From the NCBI RefSeq assembly GCF_014280075.1, contig NZ_CP047950.1, positions 1,302,001 through 1,366,000 on the forward strand: a stretch of DNA of 64,000 bases, written 5' to 3'. Below the pieces are notes generated by a model. It was given only the letters and a program-made list of their open reading frames with translations. It was not told where the DNA came from and made no database searches. Position numbers and translations under genes: made by a program. Of this stretch, positions 1 to 8,259 are shown piece after piece. Each line of letters opens with the position of its first letter. The first letter of the stretch is position 1. This DNA is from Synechococcus sp. A15-62 (lineage in GTDB: Bacteria > Cyanobacteriota > Cyanobacteriia > PCC-6307 > Cyanobiaceae).

Positions 1-286
1 AGGACCTTCATGACCCTGAGGCTCTCGGCTGAGAGACAGAGGCCACTTGAGGAAAACAAGGAACTTCGGTAGACCGCGCAAACCGTGAGCGCATGTTGAC
101 CCTGCAGGCCTAAGGGGGATCTGCACTGAGGAGTCGAGTGCCACAAGGGCTCTTCCCCGCACCATCCGTTTGGACAGTGTGGGCTAGCGGTTTATAGCTC
201 AGTCGTGACTGCCTCGAGTGTTCCCCGCTCTCCAGACTCCAGCGATGCCTGATAAGGGTCGCACCACCACCATTCAGATGAGGTGC

Positions 287-373
287 TTAGCCCTGGCTCT
301 GTGGTGTATCCCCGTAGATGATTTGAGCCACAACCAGAACAAGGCCAGTGATTGGCAGCACCAAATGATCCAT
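287..373 (-). CDS. possible 28-aa single-span membrane peptide
   Basis: A short reading frame starts at ATG 373 and encodes 28 residues, mostly a hydrophobic stretch (PITGLVLVVAQIIYG) with a polar tail. A G-rich segment (GGTGGG) lies about nine bases before the start and could serve as a ribosome binding site. It sits just beside the palindromic repeat at 402-470. No family is recognised. It may be a chance frame; the membrane-like composition is the only positive sign. Confidence 0.25.
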   Translation of the reverse strand: MDHLVLPITGLVLVVAQIIYGDTPQSQG

Positions 374-401
374 GACAAGTGGCCCACCAGAAGGTCGAGG
401 A

Positions 402-470
402 GTGAAACAACGCTGGTCTGACTCCCTGCATCGCCAGAAGGAAGTCAGTGCAGTGACCAGCGCCCAATGG
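402..470 (-). repeat. palindromic repeat, copy of the 28-29 kb family
   Basis: Read on the minus strand this segment begins CCATTGGGCGCTGG, continues with an inner inverted pair (TGACTTCC / GGGAGTCA) and closes with CAGCG. It matches the copy at 29085-29150 over nearly its full length with only a handful of differences, including the loop (CTTCTGxCGATGC). It is the only copy I found outside the 28.2-29.6 kb cluster. Confidence 0.7.
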
Positions 471-645
471 TCAACGGAACAACCACTGGAAAGAAGGAGC
501 CTTCGTATGCGCCTTCGTGTTCCACCATGGCTTCGCTGAAAGAGGCCAGCGGGCACCAATGACGCGATGAGGCGGCACAAATGATTGACCCCAATGTTGC
601 GGCACTGAATCAAACAGTCAGAGCACAGTCATCTCGGTCTCCCCG

Positions 646-747
646 TTACTCAGTGGCCTGCATCAACCGCACAGCGCCATAGACGAGAACCAACACACCA
701 ACAATGGCCAGGCAGGCTGCAGCAGTCAGGAACAGTGTGTTGAGCAT
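646..747 (-). CDS. 33-aa single-span membrane protein
   Basis: ATG at 747 opens a 33-codon frame ending in TAA at 646. A strong Shine-Dalgarno sequence (GGGAGGG) stands just upstream. Residues 4-24 form one hydrophobic helix (TLFLTAAACLAIVGVLVLVYG), followed by a short polar tail. The shape resembles the many single-helix proteins of picocyanobacterial membranes, but no family can be named. The ribosome binding site and clean composition make it more likely than not a real gene. Confidence 0.5.
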   Translation of the reverse strand: MLNTLFLTAAACLAIVGVLVLVYGAVRLMQATE

Positions 748-918
748 CAAACCCTCCCTGCATCTGACCTTGGTCTAAAGCTGAGGCGCATCAATATGGA
801 GAGGGTCAACCGACCTGTTTCGTTCGCTTTCCCGCCGGGATGAAGAGGACGAATGTTGCCTTCGGTCAAGCCCACATCGCCACAGGCAAGGCATCAACGG
901 AGTGATGCCACATCACAA

Positions 919-1422
919 TCAGGCTGACCGGCCGAGGGGCATGGCTTCAGATCCACCAAGGGCTCTGCCTTTAGTCGCCAAGTCGTACATCTCTTGGTGA
1001 ATATTGTCTGATTCGTTGCTGAACCAATTGACCAACTCTGGCTGCTCAATTTTTTTGACGCCAAGATCAACGAACGAATACTCCAGGGTGATGAAGTCAC
1101 CACCAACTGTGCGGCAACCAAGCTCAAGAAGCATCTGACCGCTTGCAGAGGGAAGTTCAACCTGTGCTTGCGTTGCCTTGAGGCTGAGCTCCACCAACTT
1201 GCTCGCGACAGTGCCGTCTCCGGAGGCATCCCTGATTCTGATCATCAACACTGATCCCTTGCTTTGCCTCAGCAAGAGCTGAGTTTGCTTGCTCAGAAGC
1301 CATTGACATGCAATGGCATTGGAGTGAACCGAGGTCTTAAAAAATGAGAGATCTTCCTTCAGATCCGGGGTGTTTTTGTGCTGCTTGAGTAAACCGAGTT
1401 TCGAGAGCAGCCACTTCATCAC
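919..1422 (-). CDS. DUF4912-like hypothetical protein
   Basis: A 167-aa protein with ATG at 1422 (a second ATG follows at once). Residues 55-66 (KGSVLMIRIRDA) and 93-121 carry the pattern of DUF4912 proteins: a beta strand ending in R-x-x-D, then a segment resembling SGQMLLELGCRTVGGDF, then a strand of the form 'TLEYSFVDLG'. In that family this core forms a small beta-rich fold of unknown role. The N-terminal 30 residues are basic and probably not a signal peptide. The gene stands alone. Assignment to DUF4912 is by pattern only and is tentative; that it codes is likely. Confidence 0.65.
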   Translation of the reverse strand: MMKWLLSKLGLLKQHKNTPDLKEDLSFFKTSVHSNAIACQWLLSKQTQLLLRQSKGSVLMIRIRDASGDGTVASKLVELSLKATQAQVELPSASGQMLLELGCRTVGGDFITLEYSFVDLGVKKIEQPELVNWFSNESDNIHQEMYDLATKGRALGGSEAMPLGRSA

Positions 1423-1609
1423 ATCTTTTTCAAACGAGACCGTAGATAGCCCATTTTTGGGCTGGCGCGAGAGATTCTTTTTAACGCTTAACCTGAGTAT
1501 CTGTTGTTACCAAGAAGCTTGAGCGAATGACATTGTCGAAGTGTGAGCGTTGTAACGACCAAACGAAATCTATGAAAGCCATGACAGGGGAGATTTGCCA
1601 GCACGCTCC

Positions 1610-1810
1610 ATGGCTCAAGCAGACTTGATTGCCCAGACCCCGCGCGGTTCATCCATCCAAAAAGTCGAGGCCGGCAAATTCCTGGTGTGTGACAGCGAAA
1701 ACGTGTGCTTCTTCACGCGGAGCCTCTACCTCGCCGAAGAACAGCTGGAGGAAATGGAGCTTGGCTACCGATTCCCCTACTCAACCAATTTCCGCAAAGC
1801 ACACGTCTGA
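1610..1810 (+). CDS. small conserved hypothetical protein (66 aa)
   Basis: The frame can start at TTG 1595 or ATG 1610; I prefer the ATG, giving 66 residues, because the purine-rich AGGGGAGA at about 1585 is too close to the TTG. The protein is soluble, with a central 'GKFLVCDSENVCFFTRSLYLAEEQLEEME' type segment (positions about 23-50) containing two cysteines spaced six apart. Composition and codon use look genuine. The function is unknown. Confidence 0.55.
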   Translation: MAQADLIAQTPRGSSIQKVEAGKFLVCDSENVCFFTRSLYLAEEQLEEMELGYRFPYSTNFRKAHV

Positions 1811-2536
1811 CAAGTGGGCTATTTGAGTAGCGGATTTCGCTGAAACGTCTGGTTCCAATGGCTTATCTGTTACTCGTCCTGGTCTCATGCACCTGGCCCG
1901 GGACGCGGACCCATGTCAGCGGCAACTGCTGGGTCCGTCTGTCTAGCGAATTCAGCCGTTCTTCCGAGGCCAATTGAGCATTTCGGTCGTCCGTATCAGT
2001 CGCGACCATTGCCTGCATCTACCGGAATTTTTGGCGGATCAGCACATCTTCAGAAATTCCCAGACAAGCCTGCTGAATGGGCTCATCATGAGACCCTCAG
2101 TTGCCCGCACACCAGATGTGGTGCTGAGCAGCACGGGGAGAGCGACCCTGGGGCTGGCAGACGAGTTTCCCCGTTGAGAGCGATCAACGGGGAAATTCTC
2201 TGTGTCTTAAAGCTGTAGAAATTCAGTGCATCAGGCACAAATCAGTGTGACGCGGCGAACGTGTTTATGCGGATACTGCATCGCTCGGGGAGGACTCGCT
2301 TCTCCTCGCGGTTCCGTGGCTCCACATCGTTAAGTCGCAGCTTGGTTGCAGGTCAGCCATCGCGGCAGAGGGAGCTGCTCAAAACTCGGATCAAATCGCT
2401 CACATCATTCGATTTCATGAGAACTTGATGAGCGGATCATGAAAGAAAAATAATTACCTATTTGCGATATTTAAAGCTTTGAAATTAAACAAACAAGCAA
2501 GTGCTTAAGTCGTTCCGTTATTTCAAGGAGGACAGT
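1811..2536 (+). other. intergenic stretch without recognisable genes
   Basis: About 725 bases. Frames present at 1913-2218 read as low-quality, arginine/serine-rich noise on both strands. The composition shifts from mixed to AT-rich near 2430, immediately before the next gene, where a promoter probably lies. I see no RNA gene, repeat or strong hairpin. Confidence 0.5.
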
Positions 2537-2770
2537 ATGCACAGTCAGAAGAACTCCCCGGCCTGCTTTTTGCGCTGGTCTGTGAGCAAAATTGCTGACA
2601 GGCTCTATGCGGTTGCGGCAACGGTTGACGGAAAGGACTACGACTTTGTCGGCAATTTCAAGAGCGTTCGAGAAGCGCAACAAGCAGGCCGCCGCTACGC
2701 CGAAGACCTGGTTCACAACTCGATGGCTGGTGGTCGCTTATCACTGAAGCAACAGCCTTTAACCGCTTGA
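2537..2770 (+). CDS. small hypothetical protein (77 aa)
   Basis: The start is fixed by a near-perfect Shine-Dalgarno (AAGGAGG, 2525-2531) six bases before ATG 2537; an in-frame codon upstream at 2501 is ignored. The protein is soluble with a mid-section of the type 'YAVAATVDGKDYDFVGNFKS' (about residues 24-43) followed by a basic helix. It resembles small one-domain proteins of unknown role in picocyanobacteria. No family is recognised. Confidence 0.65.
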   Translation: MHSQKNSPACFLRWSVSKIADRLYAVAATVDGKDYDFVGNFKSVREAQQAGRRYAEDLVHNSMAGGRLSLKQQPLTA

Positions 2771-2880
2771 TCGTCCCCATTAGAACGAGACTTAAGACAA
2801 GCATGGGTTCCCCTGGAGAGTGCACCTCCAGGGTTTTACAACCTGAATCCATGGAACACTTGGGCACCGCACGAGAGCCC

Positions 2881-3270
2881 ATGGCCAACTTCGACAACTC
2901 CACACCGTTCATGTTGCTGGCGCGAATCCACGTCAAGCCCGGTTGTGTCGACCAGTACCTGGAGCTCGCCCGTGTCACCGACGAAGCCGTTCAGGCTTCT
3001 GAGCCAGGCATGATTCATCACACCTTTGATCAGGACCCAAACGATCCCCAGGCGTTCGTTTGGTCAGAGGTCTACGCCAACGACGAGGCGTTCAGCGCCC
3101 ATGTGTCTAACCCTCCCGTTCAGGAGTATCTGCAAAAGCATGCGGAGCTTGGCGATGGTTTCAGCGTTGAGGTCTACGGCACGGTCGGCGATGACTGCCG
3201 GCAGCTGATGGAGTCGTTTGGGCTTCCACTCAAGATCTTCGAAACCAAGCTCGGATACAGCAGGGTCTGA
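2881..3270 (+). CDS. antibiotic biosynthesis monooxygenase (ABM)-fold protein
   Basis: 129 aa from ATG 2881; upstream in-frame starts at 2767 and 2851 would add a poorly composed leader. Residues 9-85 fit the ABM dimeric ferredoxin-like fold: a first strand 'MLLARIHVKPG', a helix with YLELARVTDEAV, a strand 'GMIHHTFDQDP', then 'AFVWSEVYANDEAFSAH' and a helix ending near the Pro-rich turn. ABM proteins include quinol monooxygenases and haem-degrading enzymes, but the substrate cannot be read here. The C-terminal 35 residues extend beyond the domain. It appears monocistronic. Confidence 0.75.
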   Translation: MANFDNSTPFMLLARIHVKPGCVDQYLELARVTDEAVQASEPGMIHHTFDQDPNDPQAFVWSEVYANDEAFSAHVSNPPVQEYLQKHAELGDGFSVEVYGTVGDDCRQLMESFGLPLKIFETKLGYSRV

Positions 3271-3312
3271 ACAACCTGGCGGGAAACATCCCTCGAGTTG
3301 TGGCAATCACGC

Positions 3313-3567
3313 CTACGGGGGGCTGTTCAGTTCCTCCTTGAGCTTGTCGAGACGGGTTTTGAGTTGCTCGGCGCGACGGGTCGTAGGTTTGTCGTCATGG
3401 CCCTTCAGCGCTGATTTGATCACTGCGATCTCCTTCTCAAGCTTCCGTCTCTTGGTGAAGGAAAGCGCTTCCTGAGCAAGACCGATCAGGAAATCACCCC
3501 GCGGGGCATAACAAGGAGCATCTTCAGCTGACTCGTTGTGTGCGGGCCCGTCCTCAGGATCAATCAT
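3313..3567 (-). CDS. small hypothetical protein with coiled coil (84 aa)
   Basis: An acidic N-terminus is followed by a Lys/Glu-rich helical region (about residues 35-82: KRRKLEKEIAVIKSALKG, then RRAEQLKTRLDKLKEEL) with heptad spacing that suggests a coiled coil. Its ATG lies inside the end of the gene at 3560-3847 (eight-base overlap), so the two are probably translated together. No family is recognised. No signal peptide. Confidence 0.7.
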   Translation of the reverse strand: MIDPEDGPAHNESAEDAPCYAPRGDFLIGLAQEALSFTKRRKLEKEIAVIKSALKGHDDKPTTRRAEQLKTRLDKLKEELNSPP

Positions 3568-3847
3568 GATCTAAGGCTTTCTCGGCAACATCGGCCGCCA
3601 CAAGAAACACATAGGAGAGTGCATTCATGTGACTGGCCATATCTTTGATCGATTCAATAATCTCCTTTCGCGATAAACCACTCTCCCGCTGAAGTCGAAT
3701 GATCTCGTGCGTTAGACGAGTCACATGGTCGCGACCGTAGTTGTAAGCCGTCCCAAAACAATCGTCACTCTCCTCATCAGTCCTGCAGGCTGCGGCAAAG
3801 TCTGAGGCAATTTTCTGGGAAAAATCTTCAACCTGACGGCAGGGCAT
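3560..3847 (-). CDS. small hypothetical helical protein (95 aa)
   Basis: ATG at 3847. An all-helical soluble protein with four cysteine/aspartate-rich turns near residues 21-30 (CRTDEESDDC) and a central helix containing RLTHEIIRLQRESGLSRKEI. It overlaps the next gene (3313-3567) by eight bases, indicating a two-gene operon. The helical repeats do not match a family I know; a regulatory or adaptor role is only a guess. Confidence 0.7.
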   Translation of the reverse strand: MPCRQVEDFSQKIASDFAAACRTDEESDDCFGTAYNYGRDHVTRLTHEIIRLQRESGLSRKEIIESIKDMASHMNALSYVFLVAADVAEKALDHD

Positions 3848-4271
3848 CGTTCTTTGGATTTGCCGAAATGTATGCGAGAAAAGAATGAAGCCCTAATAAC
3901 TTTTTGAACTAATAAGTTGAATTTCGCATTCTTGCTTATCGATCATCAAAGAAACTTCATGTTTTTTCTTGGAGAAACAAAAAATTGCTCAAAATCCTTT
4001 CCCAAGACCTCGATCGATGCATCGACTCATGCAAAAGTGTCTTGCCTTGGTTGGACTGTGGTCGCAAGCCAAGGCCACCAGAAGCTTCTCTCAAGCCTCT
4101 TTTTGACTGAGACGAGCTTCCTTTCCTCGAGGACAACAACTCATCCATCGATATTCCGTCGGACTCGTGAGCATCGTTTAGGCCTGACCAGCGTCCTGCT
4201 CGATGTGCCTCACCGTTCAATAAGCGAATTTGCCATCGTGAAGCCGGGGCATCGCCTCGGCAGCAGATACT
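3848..4271 (+). other. intergenic stretch, no supported gene
   Basis: About 420 bases. Long frames cross it on both strands (3917-4606 plus, 3957-4508 minus) but both have compositions typical of antisense or non-coding reading (many Ser, Arg, Trp and His), and the last third of the plus frame is out of register with the DUF1651 gene at 4272-4577. The first 100 bases are AT-rich and may carry the promoter of the minus-strand pair at 3313-3847. Confidence 0.45.
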
Positions 4272-4577
4272 TTGCAGAGCTGTTCTCTGTTGCCGTCGCC
4301 CCACCCTTTGCCCCGTCACCGCGCCACGCACGAACCGCCGGAACAGCCAAGCGGAGAGGGCTGGCTGGTGAGCGCCGAGCAGCAGAAGGTGGTGCAGTTC
4401 AAGCCAGATGCATCCACCGCCCATGCTCAGTGGGTGGTGGTACGCAGCTACAGCTGGATTCCACCCAATCCACCGGTGCCCCAAACCCGGCGACGGATGC
4501 TGCGTCACAACGCCATCGAAGCCTGGAACACGATGCTCAAAACGGGCTGGCGGCGCTGTTCACCACCGGTGCGCTGA
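4272..4577 (+). CDS. DUF1651 protein
   Basis: The C-terminal 70 residues fit DUF1651, a small family almost restricted to marine Synechococcus and Prochlorococcus: 'GEGWLVSAEQQKVVQFKPDA' near residue 29, then a Pro-rich turn, then 'TRRRMLRHNAIEAW' and a final 'LKTGWRR'. The function is unknown. No ATG exists in frame; TTG at 4272 or a later TTG (about 4290) may be used, so the first 25 residues are uncertain. This makes the gene a possible 5'-truncated copy. Confidence 0.6.
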   Translation: MQSCSLLPSPHPLPRHRATHEPPEQPSGEGWLVSAEQQKVVQFKPDASTAHAQWVVVRSYSWIPPNPPVPQTRRRMLRHNAIEAWNTMLKTGWRRCSPPVR

Positions 4578-4712
4578 TGGCATTCAAAAACTTGGCTTGG
4601 TCTTAGCCCTTTCCGTTGGACTCCTCAGTTGTGGCTCAGGTGTACAAGGGAAACCATGAGCGCCATGGCGCATTGACGAAAGGGCGATCAGGCGTGGAGA
4701 AAGAAGATTCAA

Positions 4713-4898
4713 TCAGTCTCCACCCATCCCGACGTCGGGATCGAGGCCGACATCATCGATACAGGCTTGTTTGTCCACTTGGCACAACAGCTGCATCAGG
4801 TTCTTTCGATCAAGAGCTGACAACTCACCGTTGATTTCCCACTTCAGACAGGTTCTGCGCTGGCAGCTGCCGGTATGACCCTTGAGGACCTCAAACAT
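4713..4898 (-). CDS. small conserved hypothetical protein (61 aa)
   Basis: ATG 4898 is preceded at the right distance by AAAGGAGG, an excellent ribosome binding site, which strongly supports the frame. The protein has three cysteines in the first half (CQRRTC spacing, then LLCQ) and an acidic, glycine-rich tail ending MGGD. No signal peptide or membrane segment. Function unknown. Confidence 0.65.
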   Translation of the reverse strand: MFEVLKGHTGSCQRRTCLKWEINGELSALDRKNLMQLLCQVDKQACIDDVGLDPDVGMGGD

Positions 4899-5083
4899 GA
4901 CAGCCTCCTTTGGGCTGATGATTTGATCCCTACGACGGATTGACCGGGTAATGCCAGAGCAGCAATACCTAACAAGCCTTGGCGCTCGACAAGGCCCTCC
5001 AACCTTGAGCTGATGAATGTCAGTGACGACTGCTGGACCCCTGACACCTCTTTCGCCAACGTGATCGAAGTTGCGATAAACCG

Positions 5084-5263
5084 ATGAACAACGGATCCGG
5101 CACCTGGGCCAACAATCAGCCCCCCGCAGCAGCCGAAAAACTCTGGAGAGGCCTGGCTCTGGTGGGAGCCTTCCACATCGGAGGAATGCTGATCAACGTC
5201 ATCTTCCAGATGATGGGCAACCACAGCCTTGATGGCATTCCCGCCAAATTCCTCGGCCTCTGA
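5084..5263 (+). CDS. small membrane protein (59 aa)
   Basis: ATG 5084 to TGA 5263. The N-terminal 20 residues are polar (Asn, Gln, Pro), followed by an amphipathic entry (EKLWRGLALVGAFHIGGMLI) and a hydrophobic helix running to about residue 45, then a short GIPAKF tail. A rho-independent terminator follows 30 bases later. The layout resembles high-light-inducible-type small membrane proteins, but the chlorophyll-binding ExxN/GR motif is absent, so I do not call it Hli. Likely a real gene. Confidence 0.6.
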   Translation: MNNGSGTWANNQPPAAAEKLWRGLALVGAFHIGGMLINVIFQMMGNHSLDGIPAKFLGL

Positions 5264-5292
5264 AGCGATCAGCCAAAACAATCAATTTCTTC

Positions 5293-5320
5293 AACCCCTC
5301 GCCCATGGCAGGGGTTTTTT
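5293..5320 (+). terminator. rho-independent terminator
   Basis: Stem AACCCCT / AGGGGTT around a ten-base loop, running directly into six T residues. It ends the transcript of the small membrane protein at 5084-5263. Confidence 0.8.
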
Positions 5321-5918
5321 ATTGGCTACATGAGACGCGCCAAGCGCCGCCCAGGAGCCAGAACAATCAAGGCGAGACGCAATCATCTCGAACTGAGCAC
5401 AATTACTCATTGTTAAGGGAGATTGCGCAGCATTAAGTTCTCTTCGCATGCACGAGTCGTTCCCGAGGAGTGGGCTCTTCGGGAACCTTTTTTTGAGTAA
5501 GTTCCCTACAGGTGAGTGATGTATCCAGTAGGTGGGCCTGCGGATACATCTCCTCCTATTCGATGTCCGCTTCTCGCTAACAGCCGAGAAGAGAGAAGCA
5601 GGCGAGGGAACCTGCTCCTTATTCCCTCCAGAAGCGTTTGGAGTGGTGCTCGCGCCGGCAGGGTCTTCGACCATGCGGGAAAGATTCTTATCCAGCAGTA
5701 ATGCCTATTCCACCTCCTGAGAATTCCCTGAGAAACGCTCCGATCGCACCTCGAACGGCCCTCTGCTGATCCACTCTTGAAGCGAAGGCTGTGGTGCCTT
5801 CAATGCGTCAAGCAAGAGCGGGCTGAGGGGCCGGCTCTTTTTTTTTGGATCAGAAGGCCAGCAAAGGCCAGCAGTCCGCCTCACCAGCCACAAGACTGAA
5901 ACCAGCTGATCCAACGCC
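5321..5918 (+). other. gene-free stretch upstream of ggt, possible small RNA
   Basis: About 600 bases with only shadow frames. It contains the orphan terminator at 5459-5494 and a second hairpin near 5597-5616 (AGCAGG / CCTGCT) without a T-run. One reading is that 5330-5494 is a small non-coding RNA and 5500-5918 the promoter and leader of ggt. Confidence 0.4.
5459..5494 (+). terminator. rho-independent terminator with no upstream gene
   Basis: Stem GTTCCCGA / TTCGGGAAC with an eleven-base loop, then C and seven T. No coding frame ends just before it on the plus strand, so the transcript it stops may be a small RNA starting somewhere in 5330-5450. Confidence 0.7.
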
Positions 5919-7682
5919 GTGCTCCACAAGCTCAAAGCGTTGCTGCTGGCGCTGAGCCTGTGGAGCCCCCTCTCCGCAGCGGCAGCCCCGATCAGCCGCG
6001 ACGATCCGGAATCCACCGACCCCGGCCGCAAGGGCATCTCAACCGCCCGCGGATCCGCCGTGGTGGTCACCGCAAATCCTCTTGCCAGCACGGCAGCACT
6101 GGCTGCGTTGAAGAACGGCGGCAGCGCCATCGATGCGCTGGTCACAGCCCAGGCGGTGCTGGCGGTGGTGGAACCCCAGAGCTCCGGCCTGGCAGGTGGC
6201 GGTTTTCTGCTGCACTGGCAGTCCAAACAACGTCAGCTTTCAGTGCTGGATGGCCGTGAAGTTGCCCCCGAACGCAGCCGCCCGGGCGACCTGCTCGACA
6301 GCGCGGGGGATCCCCTCCCCTGGCGACAGGCCACCAGCCAAGCCAACGCCATGGGCATTCCCGGCACCGTGGCCCTGCTCTGGGAGGCCCATCAAAACCA
6401 CGGCCGTTTGCCCTGGGCACAAGCCCTACAACCGGCGATCCGCCTGGCCAGCGATGGCTTTCTGCCGAGCCCGCGGCTGTTGCGCTCCATTCGCCTGGTC
6501 CAGCGTTTCGGCGTGGCCCACAGTCCTGAGTTTCAAGCGCTTTACCTGCCCGGCGGCCAGCCACCAGCAGCGGATCAACCCTTCCGCAACCCTTCCCTGG
6601 TACGCACCCTGAGGCTGCTGGCCAGGGAAGGGGGACCAGCCTTTTATCAAGGGCCTCTGGCGCAGCAGATCCTGGGAGAGGTCAATGCCCTGCGGGCCAG
6701 CGAGCCGAACTTCCGCGGCTGGAGCTCCGCCGATCTGAGCAGCTATGCCGTAATGCGGCGCAACCCCCTCTGCAGCCAGCAGCTGCAGCACCGGATCTGC
6801 ACAATGCCGCCCCCCAGCAGCGGTGGCTTGGCGCTGCTGCAAACCCTGGCGCTGCTGAACCAGACCAGCAACCTGACCAGCTCCAGCGCAGCTGAGCCGC
6901 AGGTGTGGCGGCAGCTGGCCCGAGCCCAGGCCTGGGCTGATGCCGACCGCCTCTACTGGGTGCACGACCCCATCGATGGAGCAGTGCCCAGCGCAGCCCT
7001 GCTGGATCCGGCCTACATCAACAGCCGGACCAGAGCCATGCAGCGCGCCAACGGCGAAAGGCCAACGCCAGGGCTACCACCAGGCATCGATCGTTATCCC
7101 TACGGCCGGCCGAATCGGGGCATCGAACAGGGCACCAGCCAGATCACCATCGTGGATGCCAGCGGCAACATCGCCTCCTACACCTCATCGGTGGAGACGA
7201 TTTTTGGGAGTCGGCACCTGGTGGGAGGCATGGTGATGAACAATCAGCTCACCGATTTCGCCTTCAAGCCCAGCCTTGGCGGCAAACCGGTCGCCAACCG
7301 CCGGCTGCCTGGACGGCGGCCGATGTCATCCATGGCGCCGACAGTGGTGTTCCGCAACGGTGAGCCAGTGCTGGCCCTCGGCAGCCCCGGCGGCCGCAGC
7401 ATTCCGCATCTACTCAGCCGGGTGCTGCTGGCGTCATTGGTCTGGAACGAACCGCCGGCACGGGCGGTGGGGCTGCCCCATCTCTCACGCCGGGGCACAA
7501 CACTGGTGCTGGAAAGCGATCCGCCGCTGTCCTGGCCGTTTCCGCTGCAACAGCTCACAAGCGAAGCAAGCCCGCGGCGTCAGAGCATCGGCAGCGGCAC
7601 TGCTCTGCTGCAAAAAATCGGTGCTGGCTGGCAGGGAGCCGCTGATCCGCGCCGCGAAGGAACGGCCCTGGCCTTGCCCTGA
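5919..7682 (+). CDS. ggt: gamma-glutamyltransferase
   Basis: A 587-aa Ntn-hydrolase precursor that hydrolyses or transfers the gamma-glutamyl group of glutathione, normally in the periplasm. A GTG start at 5919 is followed by a signal peptide (residues 1-22, ending AAAA-P). The nucleophile is probably Thr406 in EQGTSQITIVD, where autocleavage would make the small subunit. PPPSSGG (about 290) and GSPGGRSIP (about 490) match the family's substrate-binding and oxyanion motifs. Length agrees with bacterial GGT (about 580). It is followed convergently by DoxX and seems monocistronic. Confidence 0.92.
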   Translation: MLHKLKALLLALSLWSPLSAAAAPISRDDPESTDPGRKGISTARGSAVVVTANPLASTAALAALKNGGSAIDALVTAQAVLAVVEPQSSGLAGGGFLLHWQSKQRQLSVLDGREVAPERSRPGDLLDSAGDPLPWRQATSQANAMGIPGTVALLWEAHQNHGRLPWAQALQPAIRLASDGFLPSPRLLRSIRLVQRFGVAHSPEFQALYLPGGQPPAADQPFRNPSLVRTLRLLAREGGPAFYQGPLAQQILGEVNALRASEPNFRGWSSADLSSYAVMRRNPLCSQQLQHRICTMPPPSSGGLALLQTLALLNQTSNLTSSSAAEPQVWRQLARAQAWADADRLYWVHDPIDGAVPSAALLDPAYINSRTRAMQRANGERPTPGLPPGIDRYPYGRPNRGIEQGTSQITIVDASGNIASYTSSVETIFGSRHLVGGMVMNNQLTDFAFKPSLGGKPVANRRLPGRRPMSSMAPTVVFRNGEPVLALGSPGGRSIPHLLSRVLLASLVWNEPPARAVGLPHLSRRGTTLVLESDPPLSWPFPLQQLTSEASPRRQSIGSGTALLQKIGAGWQGAADPRREGTALALP

Positions 7683-7698
7683 TCCAGCCAACCAGCGA

Positions 7699-8091
7699 TC
7701 AACCCTTGGAGCGCAGGTTCGTGAAGCTAGGAACACTATTGCCCCAGGCACGGGTGATGGCCAGGATCAACGCCCCGATCAGGGCCAGGTTCATCGCAAA
7801 GCCGCTGTCCACCGGGAAGGTGTGGAAGATCAGCGTGGTGGGCACCAGGAAGAGCAACAGCAGCGAGGCCCCCAGCACCGTGTTGCTTCCGAACACCAGC
7901 AGGATCGATCCGGCGATCAGCACCACAATCGCCGCCACCAACAACACAGAAGCCAGGGGTTCGGGGATGCCCTTGGAGGCGATGAAGCCGGCGGTTTCAG
8001 CAAAGTTGGAGAACTTGGCCGGCAGGGCATTCACAAACACGGCCGCCATCAGCACCCGGCCAAGGAAATCGAACAGCTTCGACGCAGTCAT
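7699..8091 (-). CDS. DoxX family membrane protein
   Basis: 130 aa from ATG 8091 (longer in-frame starts up to 8163 add an unlikely Cys-rich leader). Four hydrophobic segments, with the typical DoxX start 'FLGRVLMAAVFVNALPAKF' (residues 7-25) and a final 'MNLALIGALILA' helix. DoxX proteins are integral membrane proteins linked to thiosulfate:quinone or other redox chemistry, but the role of this subgroup is unknown. It is convergent with ggt, 16 bases away. Confidence 0.8.
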   Translation of the reverse strand: MTASKLFDFLGRVLMAAVFVNALPAKFSNFAETAGFIASKGIPEPLASVLLVAAIVVLIAGSILLVFGSNTVLGASLLLLFLVPTTLIFHTFPVDSGFAMNLALIGALILAITRAWGNSVPSFTNLRSKG

Positions 8092-8259
8092 GGAGATCAG
8101 TAGCCCGCAGGGGCAGAGGAGTCGTGACCAGCACCCTAGAGAGCAACTGTTCACCAAGAACATTCACAGGCCACCAGAGGATGAGCTGATCCAGGGATGG
8201 AGATCAGCCGTCAAAGGCGGTAAGACGGAGTTCAGCAGGGTCGGGATGGGCCGAGCTCG

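Noticed and set aside
3917-4606. 229-aa plus-strand frame and 183-aa minus-strand frame in the same place
   Set aside because: Both have noise-like composition, and the only protein-like stretch (DUF1651) is in a third frame.
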